Positions 25,398-34,419 of a stretch of DNA of 64,000 bases are shown piece by piece. The position numbers and the translations under genes were made by a program. The notes below the pieces were generated by a model. It did not search any database and was not told where the DNA came from. It saw only the letters and a program-made list of their open reading frames with translations. The stretch covers positions 248,001 through 312,000 of the forward strand of contig NZ_CP046565.1 in NCBI RefSeq assembly GCF_012769535.1, given 5' to 3'. Each line of letters starts with the position of its first letter. Positions within the stretch are counted from its first letter, which is position 1. The stretch is from Methylococcus geothermalis (GTDB lineage: Bacteria > Pseudomonadota > Gammaproteobacteria > Methylococcales > Methylococcaceae).

Positions 25398-28300
25398 TCA
25401 GTGGCCGTGGCCGCCACCTCCGCCGTCCCCACCGCCATGGATCGGCGAGGGCATCGGCGGCGGATAGGCCTTCGGCTGTCCGGTGGGAACGCCCGTGAAG
25501 CTCTTCTGCAGGCTGTGGCAGAGGTTGCAGCCGATCGGGGTATTGGCGGCCACTTTCACCACCTTGCCCTTCTCGTTCACGAACTCGCGGGCCGTCAAAG
25601 TCTTCGACAACCGCGTACCCTTGTGGTCGCTGCCGTGACAGGCGGCGCACTGGTCTTCACCGAACGGCCCCGGCTTCTTGGCGAAGTCGTTGTGCCAACC
25701 GCCCTTGCGGGTGCCGCTGGCGTTGGGCGCGGAAGCCGCGGCTTCCTTCCACCAGTACGGATCGTTGACCGGATGCATGCCGTGCGGCCCGGCCAGGTAG
25801 GCCCGCGCGCTGGTGGCGTCGACCACCTTGCCATCGCGCACGCCCTGCGCCACGCCCTTGTTGCTGGTGCCGCCGTCGGTGGCCACCAGGCCTTCCTTGA
25901 AGTCGTCCTTGACGTGACAGACCGAGCACTCGACGATGTTGCCGTCGTAGCCTTGCAGCTGCTTGGCCGTCACGTTGTCGTTGGCGTCGGGGTCGGCGTT
26001 CGGCCAGATGGCATGGGAGCCGCCGTGGCAGGCCGAACAGGCGATGGCGCCGCCCGATCCGCTGCCGTGCACGTCCTTGCTCTTGCGGAACAGCGCGACC
26101 GATACCTGCTTGTCCACGTAGACGGTGTTGCCGTCCTTGTCGGTCGCTTTCTCCTTGCGCGTCTCGACGATGGGCATGACCGCGAAGCGGGCATCGTCCG
26201 GGAACACGCTGGCCTTGGCCGGATCGTTCGCCTGCCAGGCGACTTTCTTCACGCCGGCGCTGAAGAATCCCTGGTTCGGGTCCTTCCGATTGCCGTCGCC
26301 GACGTGACACGAACCGCAATCCGGCTCGTCCAGCCAGGGCCTTCTGAAGTGGATGGAATCGCCGACATAGGCACCGGCGCCGCTCAGGTTCGCATCGTAG
26401 CGAGGGCTGGAGTACGCGTTGCCGACCGCCAGCATGTCGCCGTGGCAGTTTTCGCACTTGAGGCCCGAGGCGTAGTGGATGTCGCGGTAGGCTTTCTCGG
26501 TAGGGCCGGTGTGGCACTTCACGCAGTTCTCCTCCTGCGCCACGCTCTCGCCGAACGGGTACTGCAGCTCGCCCTTCCCATGCATCGGGAATTGGTCCGG
26601 CGCCCAGTCATTCTTGCCCGTATCCCAGGCATAGCTGGTCGTCGAGCCGTCCGCCTTGACCGGAACCCCGTTGTTGTCGTCGTGCTGCGAATCCCAGCCG
26701 CGGCCGCCGAACATCAGCGGATGGCCGCGCCGGTCGCGGATCAGATCGCCCTTCTTGTGTTCCAGGCCGTCGGCGCTTTCGGAAGACGAGACATCCTGGG
26801 CATAGACCTGCATCTTGCCGTGAAAGGCGTGGAAAGCCCGCGAATAGTCGGAACGGTTGGAAGGGTAGGAGCGGCCCGCGACACCCGTGTCGAACTTCAA
26901 CTGGCTGGTGTGATGCCCGTTACAGAAATACATCGCCGCGCCCCGGCTGCCATTGAGCTTGTCCTCGACGAGATCGGCGATCTGCGAGGAGATGGTGCCG
27001 GTCGGGCTGTATTTCACCATGTAGTCGTGCAGCACCAGGGCGTTGAACAGCGCCGCCTTTTCCTGGGCGACCCAGTCGTCCGGATCGCCGTACTCCGCCG
27101 CATCCTTGAACTTCAGGCGGATCTGGAGCTTGCCGTCCGCGCCGATGCGCGACTCCGCGACCCGGTCGGTACGCAGCCCGGAAGCATCCGCCGGCACCGC
27201 GCCCGGCAACAGGTAGGTCGCCGGCTTGTTGGGCGGCAACGGATCGTAGGCATTGACGTTGAACACGTTGTGGATCGCCGGCGGCCAGATGCCGTTGTAG
27301 CCGGTGTTGCCCGCGGGATAGCTTCCCGCGCCGGTGGCCGGACCGGGGCTTCCGTCCGCGTTGGCCAACTCGGTTTCCCGTACCGGGGTCCGCCACACGG
27401 ATTCGTCTGCGGCCACCTTGCCCTTGGCGTGACACTCGCGGCAACGGGTTTCCGAAGCGGTGGAGAATACCGCGTCGGTCTTGGCCACGACGTTGCCGCC
27501 TTTCTCCCTGGCTTCCACCCGGAACAGCGGATAGGGATTGACCCGTCCCTTGTCGTCGACGTCGCTCGCCGGGATGAACTGGGCGAGGAAGGTCTTGGAC
27601 GGATCGTCATAGGCGGAAATCTGCTGCGGGTCGTTGGCCTGGTACGGATTCGCCGCGCCCGGCATCTTGCGCGCCCATACCCCCTCGTCGGCGTTGCCGC
27701 GGATGCCCTCGTCGAGCTGCATCATGGGCTTGGCGGGCGTGAACGTGCTCTGCTGCTCCGCCATCGACTTGCCGCTCTTGGGCTTGCCGGAAAGGTCCGA
27801 GTTGGGCTGGTCGATCTTGTCCCACATCTCCGTCTTGCGCAGCGTGGCTTCGGCGAAGTTGCGGCCGCCGATCAGGACGGTCTGGCTGCCGGTGGTCTGG
27901 GCGGGATCCCAGTTGGCGCCGGCTTCCCCGGTCGAAAACCGGTTCTGGCTGGTCGAGTTGATGGAATCGCTCCCCACCGGGTCCTTCGGGTTGGAGGCTG
28001 CCGAGTAGAAGACGTCGAGCTCGCTGGGATCGACGAGCGCCGGCTTCTGCTTCACCTTCCTGAACACTTGCGCGTTCAGCGTGTTATACGGGATCAGCGG
28101 GTTGTACGGCAGCGTGACCTGGCTGCCGCCCTGCATGCCGGTTTCCTCGAACGGCATCACGACGTAGGCTCCGTCCGGCGCGTTGAGCGCCTCGGCGGTC
28201 GCGGGCGCGGGACGCTCGGACACCTTCGGGTACGGGTTGGCGTTCGGCGGCACCACCCGGACGACCACATCGTCCGCGCACTGGTTGCCGGTGGAATCGG

Positions 28301-28874
28301 CCACGTTCAGCTTCACCCGGTACTGGCCGGCGTGATGGAACTGATGCGAGAAGTTCGAGGTCTTGGACGGTTCCGAACCGTCGCTCACGGTCCAAAGGTA
28401 ATCCAGCGTCACCTTCTTCTTCGCCTTGGCCGCGGCGGCGAACTCGACCGACTGGCCTTCGCTGATTTCCACGTCGCCCGCCGGGCTCTGGATGGCGCAG
28501 GCCACCGCCTTCTTGCACGAGGCATCGGCTCCGCCCACCGGAATCAGGACCTTGCCGCCGTCGCCGGTTTCCAGGCGCAGCCGGCAGGGCACACCGCCGT
28601 TCTGCAGCGTGATCTTGAACTTCTGTTTGCCGTCTGTCTTGGCGGTGTACAGAAGCATGTCGCTGTCGGCATCGTAGATCGATACCCACGAGCCCGGCGC
28701 AAGGCCAGCGGCCTTGCCTTTGACGTTGACCTTGCCCAACCCGGCATCGACCTTGGCCGAGCCGGTGACGGAAGCGGCCTGGGCCCCTCCGCCGCCAAGG
28801 GCGAGCACCAGCGCGGCGACGGCTGTCGCCACGCCCAGCGGCCCGCCGGATTGATGAAGATATTTCGAGTTCAT
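25398..28874 (-). CDS. Large octahaem cytochrome c with Ig-like N-terminus
   Basis: The 1158-aa secreted protein has a signal peptide, a cysteine-poor beta-rich N-terminal third (PKD/Ig-like, including VTLDYLWTVSDGSEPSK) and a haem domain with eight CXXCH sites (CRECH, CVKCH, CENCH, CGSCH, CSACH, CSVCH, CAACH, CNLCH). At residue 651 the sequence is CNGHH where the paralogue at 31177 has CYGCH, so one haem site has lost a cysteine. The C terminus is Pro/Gly/His-rich (HGGGDGGGGGHGH). Shared blocks with the paralogue include GPHGMHPVNDPYWWK. The ATG at 28874 has AGAGGGTAGG upstream; a GTG at 28880 is the alternative. Doubled operator D lies 324 bp upstream. Surface exposure is suggested by the adhesin-like front. 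Confidence 0.9.
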   Translation of the reverse strand: MNSKYLHQSGGPLGVATAVAALVLALGGGGAQAASVTGSAKVDAGLGKVNVKGKAAGLAPGSWVSIYDADSDMLLYTAKTDGKQKFKITLQNGGVPCRLRLETGDGGKVLIPVGGADASCKKAVACAIQSPAGDVEISEGQSVEFAAAAKAKKKVTLDYLWTVSDGSEPSKTSNFSHQFHHAGQYRVKLNVADSTGNQCADDVVVRVVPPNANPYPKVSERPAPATAEALNAPDGAYVVMPFEETGMQGGSQVTLPYNPLIPYNTLNAQVFRKVKQKPALVDPSELDVFYSAASNPKDPVGSDSINSTSQNRFSTGEAGANWDPAQTTGSQTVLIGGRNFAEATLRKTEMWDKIDQPNSDLSGKPKSGKSMAEQQSTFTPAKPMMQLDEGIRGNADEGVWARKMPGAANPYQANDPQQISAYDDPSKTFLAQFIPASDVDDKGRVNPYPLFRVEAREKGGNVVAKTDAVFSTASETRCRECHAKGKVAADESVWRTPVRETELANADGSPGPATGAGSYPAGNTGYNGIWPPAIHNVFNVNAYDPLPPNKPATYLLPGAVPADASGLRTDRVAESRIGADGKLQIRLKFKDAAEYGDPDDWVAQEKAALFNALVLHDYMVKYSPTGTISSQIADLVEDKLNGSRGAAMYFCNGHHTSQLKFDTGVAGRSYPSNRSDYSRAFHAFHGKMQVYAQDVSSSESADGLEHKKGDLIRDRRGHPLMFGGRGWDSQHDDNNGVPVKADGSTTSYAWDTGKNDWAPDQFPMHGKGELQYPFGESVAQEENCVKCHTGPTEKAYRDIHYASGLKCENCHGDMLAVGNAYSSPRYDANLSGAGAYVGDSIHFRRPWLDEPDCGSCHVGDGNRKDPNQGFFSAGVKKVAWQANDPAKASVFPDDARFAVMPIVETRKEKATDKDGNTVYVDKQVSVALFRKSKDVHGSGSGGAIACSACHGGSHAIWPNADPDANDNVTAKQLQGYDGNIVECSVCHVKDDFKEGLVATDGGTSNKGVAQGVRDGKVVDATSARAYLAGPHGMHPVNDPYWWKEAAASAPNASGTRKGGWHNDFAKKPGPFGEDQCAACHGSDHKGTRLSKTLTAREFVNEKGKVVKVAANTPIGCNLCHSLQKSFTGVPTGQPKAYPPPMPSPIHGGGDGGGGGHGH
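26910..26924 (-). other. Degenerate haem site CNGHH
   Basis: These codons give Cys-Asn-Gly-His-His in the 8-haem cytochrome, in the position of CYGCH (residue 630) of the 9-haem paralogue. The second cysteine is replaced by histidine while flanking residues are conserved. Confidence 0.7.
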
Positions 28875-29197
28875 TGACACCTACCCTCTAATGACACGCT
28901 GTTCTCGTTTTCGATTCTTCCCATCACGCAGGAACGGCTCCCGCGAAACACGGGTGCCCTTGCGATGACCCAAGGCATAACGCAAGACCCGTACCCGGCT
29001 GCATTTCCGCAGTTCCAATAGGCGAGGTTTCCTCCCGCCATCCTCGCGCCGACAACGCCATGCCGGGGCCACTCCATTGATTTCGATGCCTTTTTTCATA
29101 AACGGCGAAGGGAGGTCGGAGCCCACGGAAATCCGGGACGGCCGCGAGATCGGGAAAATCGAAAGGCCGCGCCGTGGCATCCCCCCCGGAACGCCAT

Positions 29198-29228
29198 GTG
29201 AAATCCCGTGCTTTGTGAGGCATATCCC
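29198..29228. promoter_or_regulatory. Doubled palindromic operator, site D (degenerate)
   Basis: GTGAAATCCC (29198-29207) and GGCATATCCC (29219-29228) are 21 bp apart, 324 bp upstream of the 8-haem cytochrome. The match is weaker than at A, B and E, but the spacing is exact. Confidence 0.55.
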
Positions 29229-29288
29229 ACAGACCGTCCGGAAGCGATTGGACCGCAGGAAGCACGTCCCCGCGAAAAATGGACGGGC

Positions 29289-29315
29289 AAAAAAGCGGGG
29301 CACTCTGTGCCCCGC
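29289..29315 (-). terminator. Rho-independent terminator after the NrfJ-like gene
   Basis: On the minus strand GCGGGGCAC-AGA-GTGCCCCGC is a perfect 9-bp stem followed by six T. Confidence 0.9.
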
Positions 29316-29355
29316 CCATCGCCGCCCTCCCTGGCGCCGATTCCTTGAGACGCCG

Positions 29356-29424
29356 TCAGTGTCCGGGCGAGCCCTTGAAGCTGGTCTCCAGGCTAGGGCA
29401 GGTGTCGCAGCCGATCGGCGTGGC
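29356..29424 (-). pseudogene. 3' remnant of a third large cytochrome gene
   Basis: These 69 bp translate as ATPIGCDTCPSLETSF followed by KGSPGH and a stop. That is almost identical to the end of the 9-haem cytochrome (GTPIGCDTCHSLETSFKG...). The haem His has become Pro. The rest of the gene is missing, so it is a decayed duplicate. Confidence 0.8.
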
Positions 29425-29435
29425 GGCTTGCCCGG

Positions 29436-29786
29436 TTATTTCTCACCGACCACGACCCGGTTGACGAACACGATGCTCGGAAAGGTGCGGTCCAGCGTCT
29501 TGCTGTGGAAGTCCTTCATCGCCACCCCGCCGTCGAAGCGGACGACATCGCCCTTCCTGACTTCGACGGACGGCCCCGCGATCCAAAGGCTTTGTTGCTC
29601 CTGCTCCACTTCCAGATAGGTGTACTGAGCTACGTTGATGACGTCGATCACCGTGGCCTTTTGTGCCGATGGAGGCGGCGCCTTCGAGCCGTCCGCATTC
29701 ACAGGGGGATGACCGGGGGGCATTTTTGCCGCGGCGAAACCAGCGGCGGAAGCGGTCATGGCGATCAGGAAAATGACGAATTTCAT
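29436..29786 (-). CDS. Small periplasmic NrfJ-like protein
   Basis: The 116-aa product has a signal peptide (about 1-19) and one small beta domain with TYLEVEQEQQSLWIAGP, VRKGDVVRFDGG and MKDFHSKTLDRTFPSIVFV. The MKxFHSKTLxRTF block is one I associate with small NrfJ-type periplasmic proteins near multihaem cytochrome genes; the function is not established. GGAG lies upstream of the ATG. It lies between the two large paralogous cytochrome genes, directly before the cytochrome remnant, so it may have been left behind when a cytochrome gene was deleted. A haem-delivery or maturation role is possible. Confidence 0.7.
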   Translation of the reverse strand: MKFVIFLIAMTASAAGFAAAKMPPGHPPVNADGSKAPPPSAQKATVIDVINVAQYTYLEVEQEQQSLWIAGPSVEVRKGDVVRFDGGVAMKDFHSKTLDRTFPSIVFVNRVVVGEK

Positions 29787-30253
29787 GGAAACTCCGAATG
29801 ATGGATCAGAAGAGGCTCGTCGCCGGGCATGGCGGAAAAATCCGCGCCCGGGATCACGCGTTTCGATCGGACAAAAAAACGGGGCGCCGAAGCGCCCCCA
29901 AGCGGCTTGCCCCATATTGCCTACATGCATAGCCATGGTCGGCGCGCTGGATCCGCAATGGTTTGCACAATCTACCGATGGCGCACTGTCCCGCGCTGCC
30001 GCGCAAGACGAGTCCACTGATTAAAGCAGAGATCGGGCCAACACCTAACCCACTGATGGATATGGCCCTTATCAAACTGGACACAGGGCCGCTCCGGGTT
30101 TTCACCGGGTGCTACGTCATTTGACGCGCCGGATGGCGGAAACCGCGGGCATCCCAGCCTCCTCTGGGATTGCTCCGCAAGCCGCGCCAGATATAGACCC
30201 GCCGGCGGAAAATCGCCATGATGGACGGCATCACCCAACCCGGAAGTCTTCCC
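29787..30253. other. Gap between divergent NrfJ-like and Uma2 genes
   Basis: This stretch contains an isolated terminator (29873-29898). I find no supported gene. The sequence 29900-30250 gives only short, non-conserved reading frames and may be remnant DNA. Confidence 0.5.
29873..29898 (-). terminator. Orphan rho-independent terminator with UUCG loop
   Basis: On the minus strand GGGGCGC-TTCG-GCGCCCC followed by G and seven T. No minus-strand gene ends just upstream, so it may belong to a lost gene, or insulate the NrfJ-like gene. Confidence 0.8.
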
Positions 30254-30853
30254 ATGAGCCGCCCCGCCGAACGCCTGGCCGAATACCGCGACCTGTTCGA
30301 TCTGCCCGAACACGTTATCGGCGAAATCCTGAACGGCCAGCTCATTACCCAGCCTCGCCCGGCGCCGAAACACGTGCTCGCCACATCCATCCTTGGCGAC
30401 GAACTGGTCGGCCCGTTTCAGAGAGGTCGCGGTGGTCCCGGCGGCTGGTGGATCCTCGACGAACCCGAAATGCATCTGGGACCGCACATCCTGGTGCCCG
30501 ACCTGGCCGGCTGGCGGCGCGAGCGGATGCCCACCCTGCCCGACGAGGCCTATTTCACCCTGGCGCCGGATTGGGCGTGCGAAGTGCTCTCCCCCTGCAC
30601 CGCCCGCATCGACCGCGTGGTCAAGATGCCGATCTACGCCGGACAAGGCGTGCAGTGGCTGTGGCTGGTGGAGCCGGATCTGCACACGCTGGAGGTCTTT
30701 CGCCTCCTCGACGGCCATTGGCTGCTGGAAGGCGCCTGGCAGGAAGCCGACGAGGTGCGCGCCCCACCTTTTGCCGAGCTGGCATTCTCCCTGGCCGATC
30801 TTTGGGCATCCGCGCCGGCCCCGCAGGCTGAAGAGGAACGGGGAACGGGCTGA
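30254..30853 (+). CDS. Uma2-family (DUF820) putative endonuclease
   Basis: The 199-aa product matches the Uma2/DUF820 family, a PD-(D/E)XK nuclease-like fold common in cyanobacteria and some proteobacteria. Visible landmarks are HVIGEILNGQLITQPRP at the N terminus, HILVPDLAGWRRERMP with the conserved PD, WACEVLSPCTARIDRVVKM with the Glu, and an alpha-beta C-terminal part (WLVEPDLHTLEVFRL). GGAAG precedes the ATG at 30254. It is the only plus-strand gene in the cytochrome locus and has no clear partner. The family's biological role is unknown; it is often spread by transfer. Confidence 0.85.
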   Translation: MSRPAERLAEYRDLFDLPEHVIGEILNGQLITQPRPAPKHVLATSILGDELVGPFQRGRGGPGGWWILDEPEMHLGPHILVPDLAGWRRERMPTLPDEAYFTLAPDWACEVLSPCTARIDRVVKMPIYAGQGVQWLWLVEPDLHTLEVFRLLDGHWLLEGAWQEADEVRAPPFAELAFSLADLWASAPAPQAEEERGTG

Positions 30854-31176
30854 TCGAAGACCGGAACCCGCGGGGAGCGGCATGGCTTCCCATCCTCCGC
30901 CCGGATGCCGATCCGGGCAAACGGCCGCACCTCACCCGTCGACCTCCGAAGGCTCGGCACAGTCCCTGCTTGGCGGGAAGCACGTTGAACGGCCATGTTC
31001 CCGCCTTCCTCCGACCGTCCCCATGCATCCCAAGCCCACGCCAGGGTTCGTCAAACGTTGCGAGTCCCCCCGCCAAGCCGTGGGTTTTCCCGCGATAAAT
31101 AAAAAAACGGCGAGGCGCGTCGCCGCACCCCGCCGTGTCGCTTGCCATCCTTGGCCCCTTCTGACGAAAGCGGAAC
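30854..31176. other. Gap after Uma2 gene
   Basis: Apart from the terminator at 31101-31125 I see nothing supported in this 323-bp gap. Confidence 0.5.
31101..31125 (-). terminator. Rho-independent terminator after the 9-haem cytochrome
   Basis: On the minus strand CGGCGA-CGCGCC-TCGCCG followed by seven T, 51 bp past the stop at 31177. Confidence 0.8.
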
Positions 31177-34100
31177 TCAGTGCCCCGGCGACCCCTTGAA
31201 GCTGGTTTCCAGGCTATGGCAGGTGTCGCAGCCGATCGGGGTGCCGGCGGCCACTTTCACGACCTTGGTCTTGAACCCGGCCTTCTTCAGCTTCTTGCCG
31301 TCGAAGCCGCGGAAGTCGAACACCCGGTCCACCGGCGTCTTGGACAGACGGGTGCCCTTGTGGTCGTTGCCATGGCAGGCCGCGCACTGGTCTTCGCCCT
31401 TGGCGCCGGGCAGCTTGGCGTAGTCGTTGTGCCAGCCGCCGTAGGTGCTGCCGTCGCTGTTGGCAGTGTCACCGTCGGCCTGCTTCCACCAGTACGGGTC
31501 GTTGACGGGATGCATGTCGTGCGGTCCGCCCAGGATGCCGGTCTGCGCGTCGCCGCTGTACTGGCCGCCGTCCAGGTCTTCCTTCTTGGCGAACGAGTCC
31601 GCGGTGTGGCAGACGTTGCACTCCAGGATGGTGCCGGTATGGCCCTGAAGCTGCAGCGCGGTGACGTTGTCGTTCGAACCCGGATCGCGGTTGGGCCAGA
31701 CCGAGTGGGCGGCACCGTGGCAGGCGGCGCAGGCGACGTTGCCGTGGCGATCCTTGCCGAAGCGGAATACGGCTGCGTCGATCTTGGTATCCACCGTCTT
31801 GGTAAGGAACGATCCCGTTGCCTCATCCACGTCGTAATAGAAGTCCGTGGGAATGGCCGCTTGATAGGTCGCCAAAGGAGCGGCCGAGAAACGGCGCGAA
31901 TCCGGATCGCTGCGATTCACCGCACGGGTCGTCGCCGACCAATCCGCATCGTCAAATGCCCGTTTCATCACGCCAGCGCTGAAGAAGCCACCGCTCTTGT
32001 CGGCGCCCTTGTTACCGTCACCGACATGACAGGAACCGCAGTCCGGTTCGTCGAACCATGGCACCCGGTAATCGTCGCGTTCGACCGAACCCAGCTTGTC
32101 CTTGTTGGCAAGATAATTCTTCGGGAATGCTTCTCCCACCGCCAGCATGTCGCCGTGGCAGTCGTAACAGGTGACGCCCGCCGTGTACATGCGGTCGCGG
32201 TAGAGTTGCTCGCGATGACCCGCATGGCACCTCAGGCAGTTCTCTTCCATCGGCAATTGCTTGCCCTGGTCGTCGAAGATCGGGAACAGGCTGCCGGTCT
32301 TGGTGGAATCGTTCGGCCCTTTGGTCTTCCAATCCCAGCGTACGTGAGCGCCTTTGGCATCCCGCACGATGTCGGTCTTATTGGCATTCCACTGGAGTTC
32401 GCCGTGGAAGCGGTGCATGGCAATGGAATAATTGGGCGCGTAGATGGAATCATCGACCTTGAAGCCATCTTCATCCCACCAGCTGTTTTTGAAAGGATCA
32501 AAAGACAAAGCGGTCGCATGACATCCGTAACAGGGACGCGGCGTATCCTTTTCTATATTCGCGGGATGCTGTTTTTCGTCATCCGAAAGGTAGGTCTTGC
32601 TTACGGCATACATCATGTCGTTGAGAAACGTTATGATGTCGTAATACTGATGCAGGCTCGAATAATTCAAGGCCGCCGCGTACTCCTGGTCAAATATGCT
32701 CGCCGGATCACCGCCGATATCGGATACGTCGAAAAACTCGGGCCTTTCGGGTATTTTTTCATCGGGAATCGCGTACGAGGAATAACCGGGCAGTGTCTTG
32801 CTCGCCTCCAGTCCGTATTTGCCCCAAGCGCTGGAAGCAAATGCCGCCTTGGTGTAGGGCGCGTTGGGGTTCGCTCCAACCTTGCCTTTGGCATGGCATT
32901 CCCGGCAATGAAAATCGCGCCCGGCGCTGACCACGCCGTCGGTCTTGGCAAGAACGCCGTTGCTTCCCTTGGCCACAGCTTCGACGCGCACCAGCGAGAA
33001 CGGATTGACTCTCCCCTGGTCGTCGGTGTCGGTGTAGGGCAGAAGGTTGGCCTCGAACCACCCCGCCGGCTTGTCGGCCACGCCCTCCTTCCTGGATTTT
33101 TCGTTGGCAACGAATTTGGAGAATGGCTGCGGGGAATTGGCGAAATAGGGATTTTCCCGGCCCGGCATATAAGCACCATGCCCCTGATCGGTATTGGGAT
33201 CGTCCGATACGATCGCGCCGGCATCGTCTTTCTTGGCTTTGAAATACCCTTCATCGACCGTAGGCAAACCTTGAGCGTCGCCACAACCGTAGCCCCCCCA
33301 GTATCCGGTCATCATCCAGGAACAGGCGAAATAGCCTTCGGCCTTTTGCGCATCCGGGCGCGTGGGTATCTCCCACACGTCGGTTTTTTTCAGTGCCGCA
33401 TCGAGTAGGGCGGCCGTCGTCGGCCAGTTGTGGCTGGTGGAATTGATGGAGTCTCCGCCGACGGGGTCGTTCGGATTCGAGGCTGCCGAATATCGGAGTT
33501 CTACGGCGCTATCATCCAGAAATACGGGCAGGCGATCCTTCTTGAAAGCATAGGCCCGAATGTTGTTGACGGTCGGTGAAAAGGAGCCATAGCCGTTGGA
33601 ACCGTATCGCATGTCGCTCAGGTTCTGGTAGGTCCATTCCTCGAACGGCAGGACCACGACGTCGCCCTTGGTGCCGTCCAGTTCCGCCCCCAGCTTTGGC
33701 GCCGGCTGCTCGGACACCTTGGCCGGCAAGCCTGTCGGGGGACTGCCGACAACCACCTCCACCGCGTCCTCGCAGCGTCGCCCCTTGGCGTCGGTGGCGA
33801 TGAACCTGACCCGGTAACGGCTGTCGTTGCGGACGAACGCGACCATGGTGGACAGGGTGTCCGGCCGCTTGTAGGCAGGCGGGTTGGTGCCGGCGATGAG
33901 TTCGCCCATGGCGCCGCCGGCGAAGTCCCATTGGTAGGCGAACGGCTGCGCCGCCGGGTCCTTGGCCGTGGCGGTGGCTTCGAAATGGGTATCGACCCCG
34001 ACTTGGATCGCAGCGCCTTGGCCGGGGCTGACGATGCTGCAGGCAGGCGCGCCCGAGCAGGACTTGGGCGCGCCCTTCACCGGCTTGATCGCCTCGGTGT

Positions 34101-34419
34101 CGCCGGACTGCACCCGCACCGCGCAAGGGATACCCGCCAAGTCCTGGCGGCTCAGCGTCAACGCGAAACCGTCGCCCTGGCCGCCGCCCAACCGCCGGCC
34201 GTTGATGTCGTAGACGTCGACCGGGCCGCTGTTGCCCTTGGCGCTGCCCTTGATCGTCAAGGTGCCGGCCTTCTCCGACCAGGCCGCCTTGGAAATCTTG
34301 ATCTTGGCGGCGGCCAGAACCGCTTGCGGCGCCAGCAATGAAGCCAGGGCAAGCAGAGAGCCTCCGAGGATGAGGCCCCTGAAGGGATGTGTTTCCGTGA
34401 AAGGACGAAGGGTATGCAT
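31177..34419 (-). CDS. Large nonahaem cytochrome c with Ig-like N-terminus
   Basis: The 1080-aa secreted protein is a paralogue of the one at 25398. It has a signal peptide (about 1-32), a long beta-rich N-terminal region and a C-terminal haem domain with nine CXXCH motifs (CRECH, CYGCH, CLRCH, CYDCH, CGSCH, CAACH, CNVCH, CAACH, CDTCH). The two proteins share the order of haems and blocks such as GxHDMHPVNDPYWWK-type and QCAACHGxDHKGTRLSKT. AGGAGG lies upstream of the ATG at 34419. Doubled operator C is 144 bp upstream. It diverges from the ccm operon, fitting coordinated synthesis of apocytochrome and maturation proteins. Enzymatic activity is not evident; surface electron transfer is the main candidate. 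Confidence 0.9.
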   Translation of the reverse strand: MHTLRPFTETHPFRGLILGGSLLALASLLAPQAVLAAAKIKISKAAWSEKAGTLTIKGSAKGNSGPVDVYDINGRRLGGGQGDGFALTLSRQDLAGIPCAVRVQSGDTEAIKPVKGAPKSCSGAPACSIVSPGQGAAIQVGVDTHFEATATAKDPAAQPFAYQWDFAGGAMGELIAGTNPPAYKRPDTLSTMVAFVRNDSRYRVRFIATDAKGRRCEDAVEVVVGSPPTGLPAKVSEQPAPKLGAELDGTKGDVVVLPFEEWTYQNLSDMRYGSNGYGSFSPTVNNIRAYAFKKDRLPVFLDDSAVELRYSAASNPNDPVGGDSINSTSHNWPTTAALLDAALKKTDVWEIPTRPDAQKAEGYFACSWMMTGYWGGYGCGDAQGLPTVDEGYFKAKKDDAGAIVSDDPNTDQGHGAYMPGRENPYFANSPQPFSKFVANEKSRKEGVADKPAGWFEANLLPYTDTDDQGRVNPFSLVRVEAVAKGSNGVLAKTDGVVSAGRDFHCRECHAKGKVGANPNAPYTKAAFASSAWGKYGLEASKTLPGYSSYAIPDEKIPERPEFFDVSDIGGDPASIFDQEYAAALNYSSLHQYYDIITFLNDMMYAVSKTYLSDDEKQHPANIEKDTPRPCYGCHATALSFDPFKNSWWDEDGFKVDDSIYAPNYSIAMHRFHGELQWNANKTDIVRDAKGAHVRWDWKTKGPNDSTKTGSLFPIFDDQGKQLPMEENCLRCHAGHREQLYRDRMYTAGVTCYDCHGDMLAVGEAFPKNYLANKDKLGSVERDDYRVPWFDEPDCGSCHVGDGNKGADKSGGFFSAGVMKRAFDDADWSATTRAVNRSDPDSRRFSAAPLATYQAAIPTDFYYDVDEATGSFLTKTVDTKIDAAVFRFGKDRHGNVACAACHGAAHSVWPNRDPGSNDNVTALQLQGHTGTILECNVCHTADSFAKKEDLDGGQYSGDAQTGILGGPHDMHPVNDPYWWKQADGDTANSDGSTYGGWHNDYAKLPGAKGEDQCAACHGNDHKGTRLSKTPVDRVFDFRGFDGKKLKKAGFKTKVVKVAAGTPIGCDTCHSLETSFKGSPGH

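Larger units (their letters stand above)
28875..29435. other. Gap with operator, terminator and gene remnant
   Basis: This stretch holds the doubled operator D (29198-29228), a strong terminator on the minus strand (29289-29315) and a 3' remnant of a cytochrome gene (29356-29424). I see no intact gene. Confidence 0.6.

Noticed and set aside
25383-28877. A 1164-codon open frame on the plus strand opposite the 8-haem cytochrome
   Set aside because: It is a shadow of the high-GC minus-strand gene; the minus strand has the signal peptide, haem motifs and ribosome-binding site, the plus strand none.
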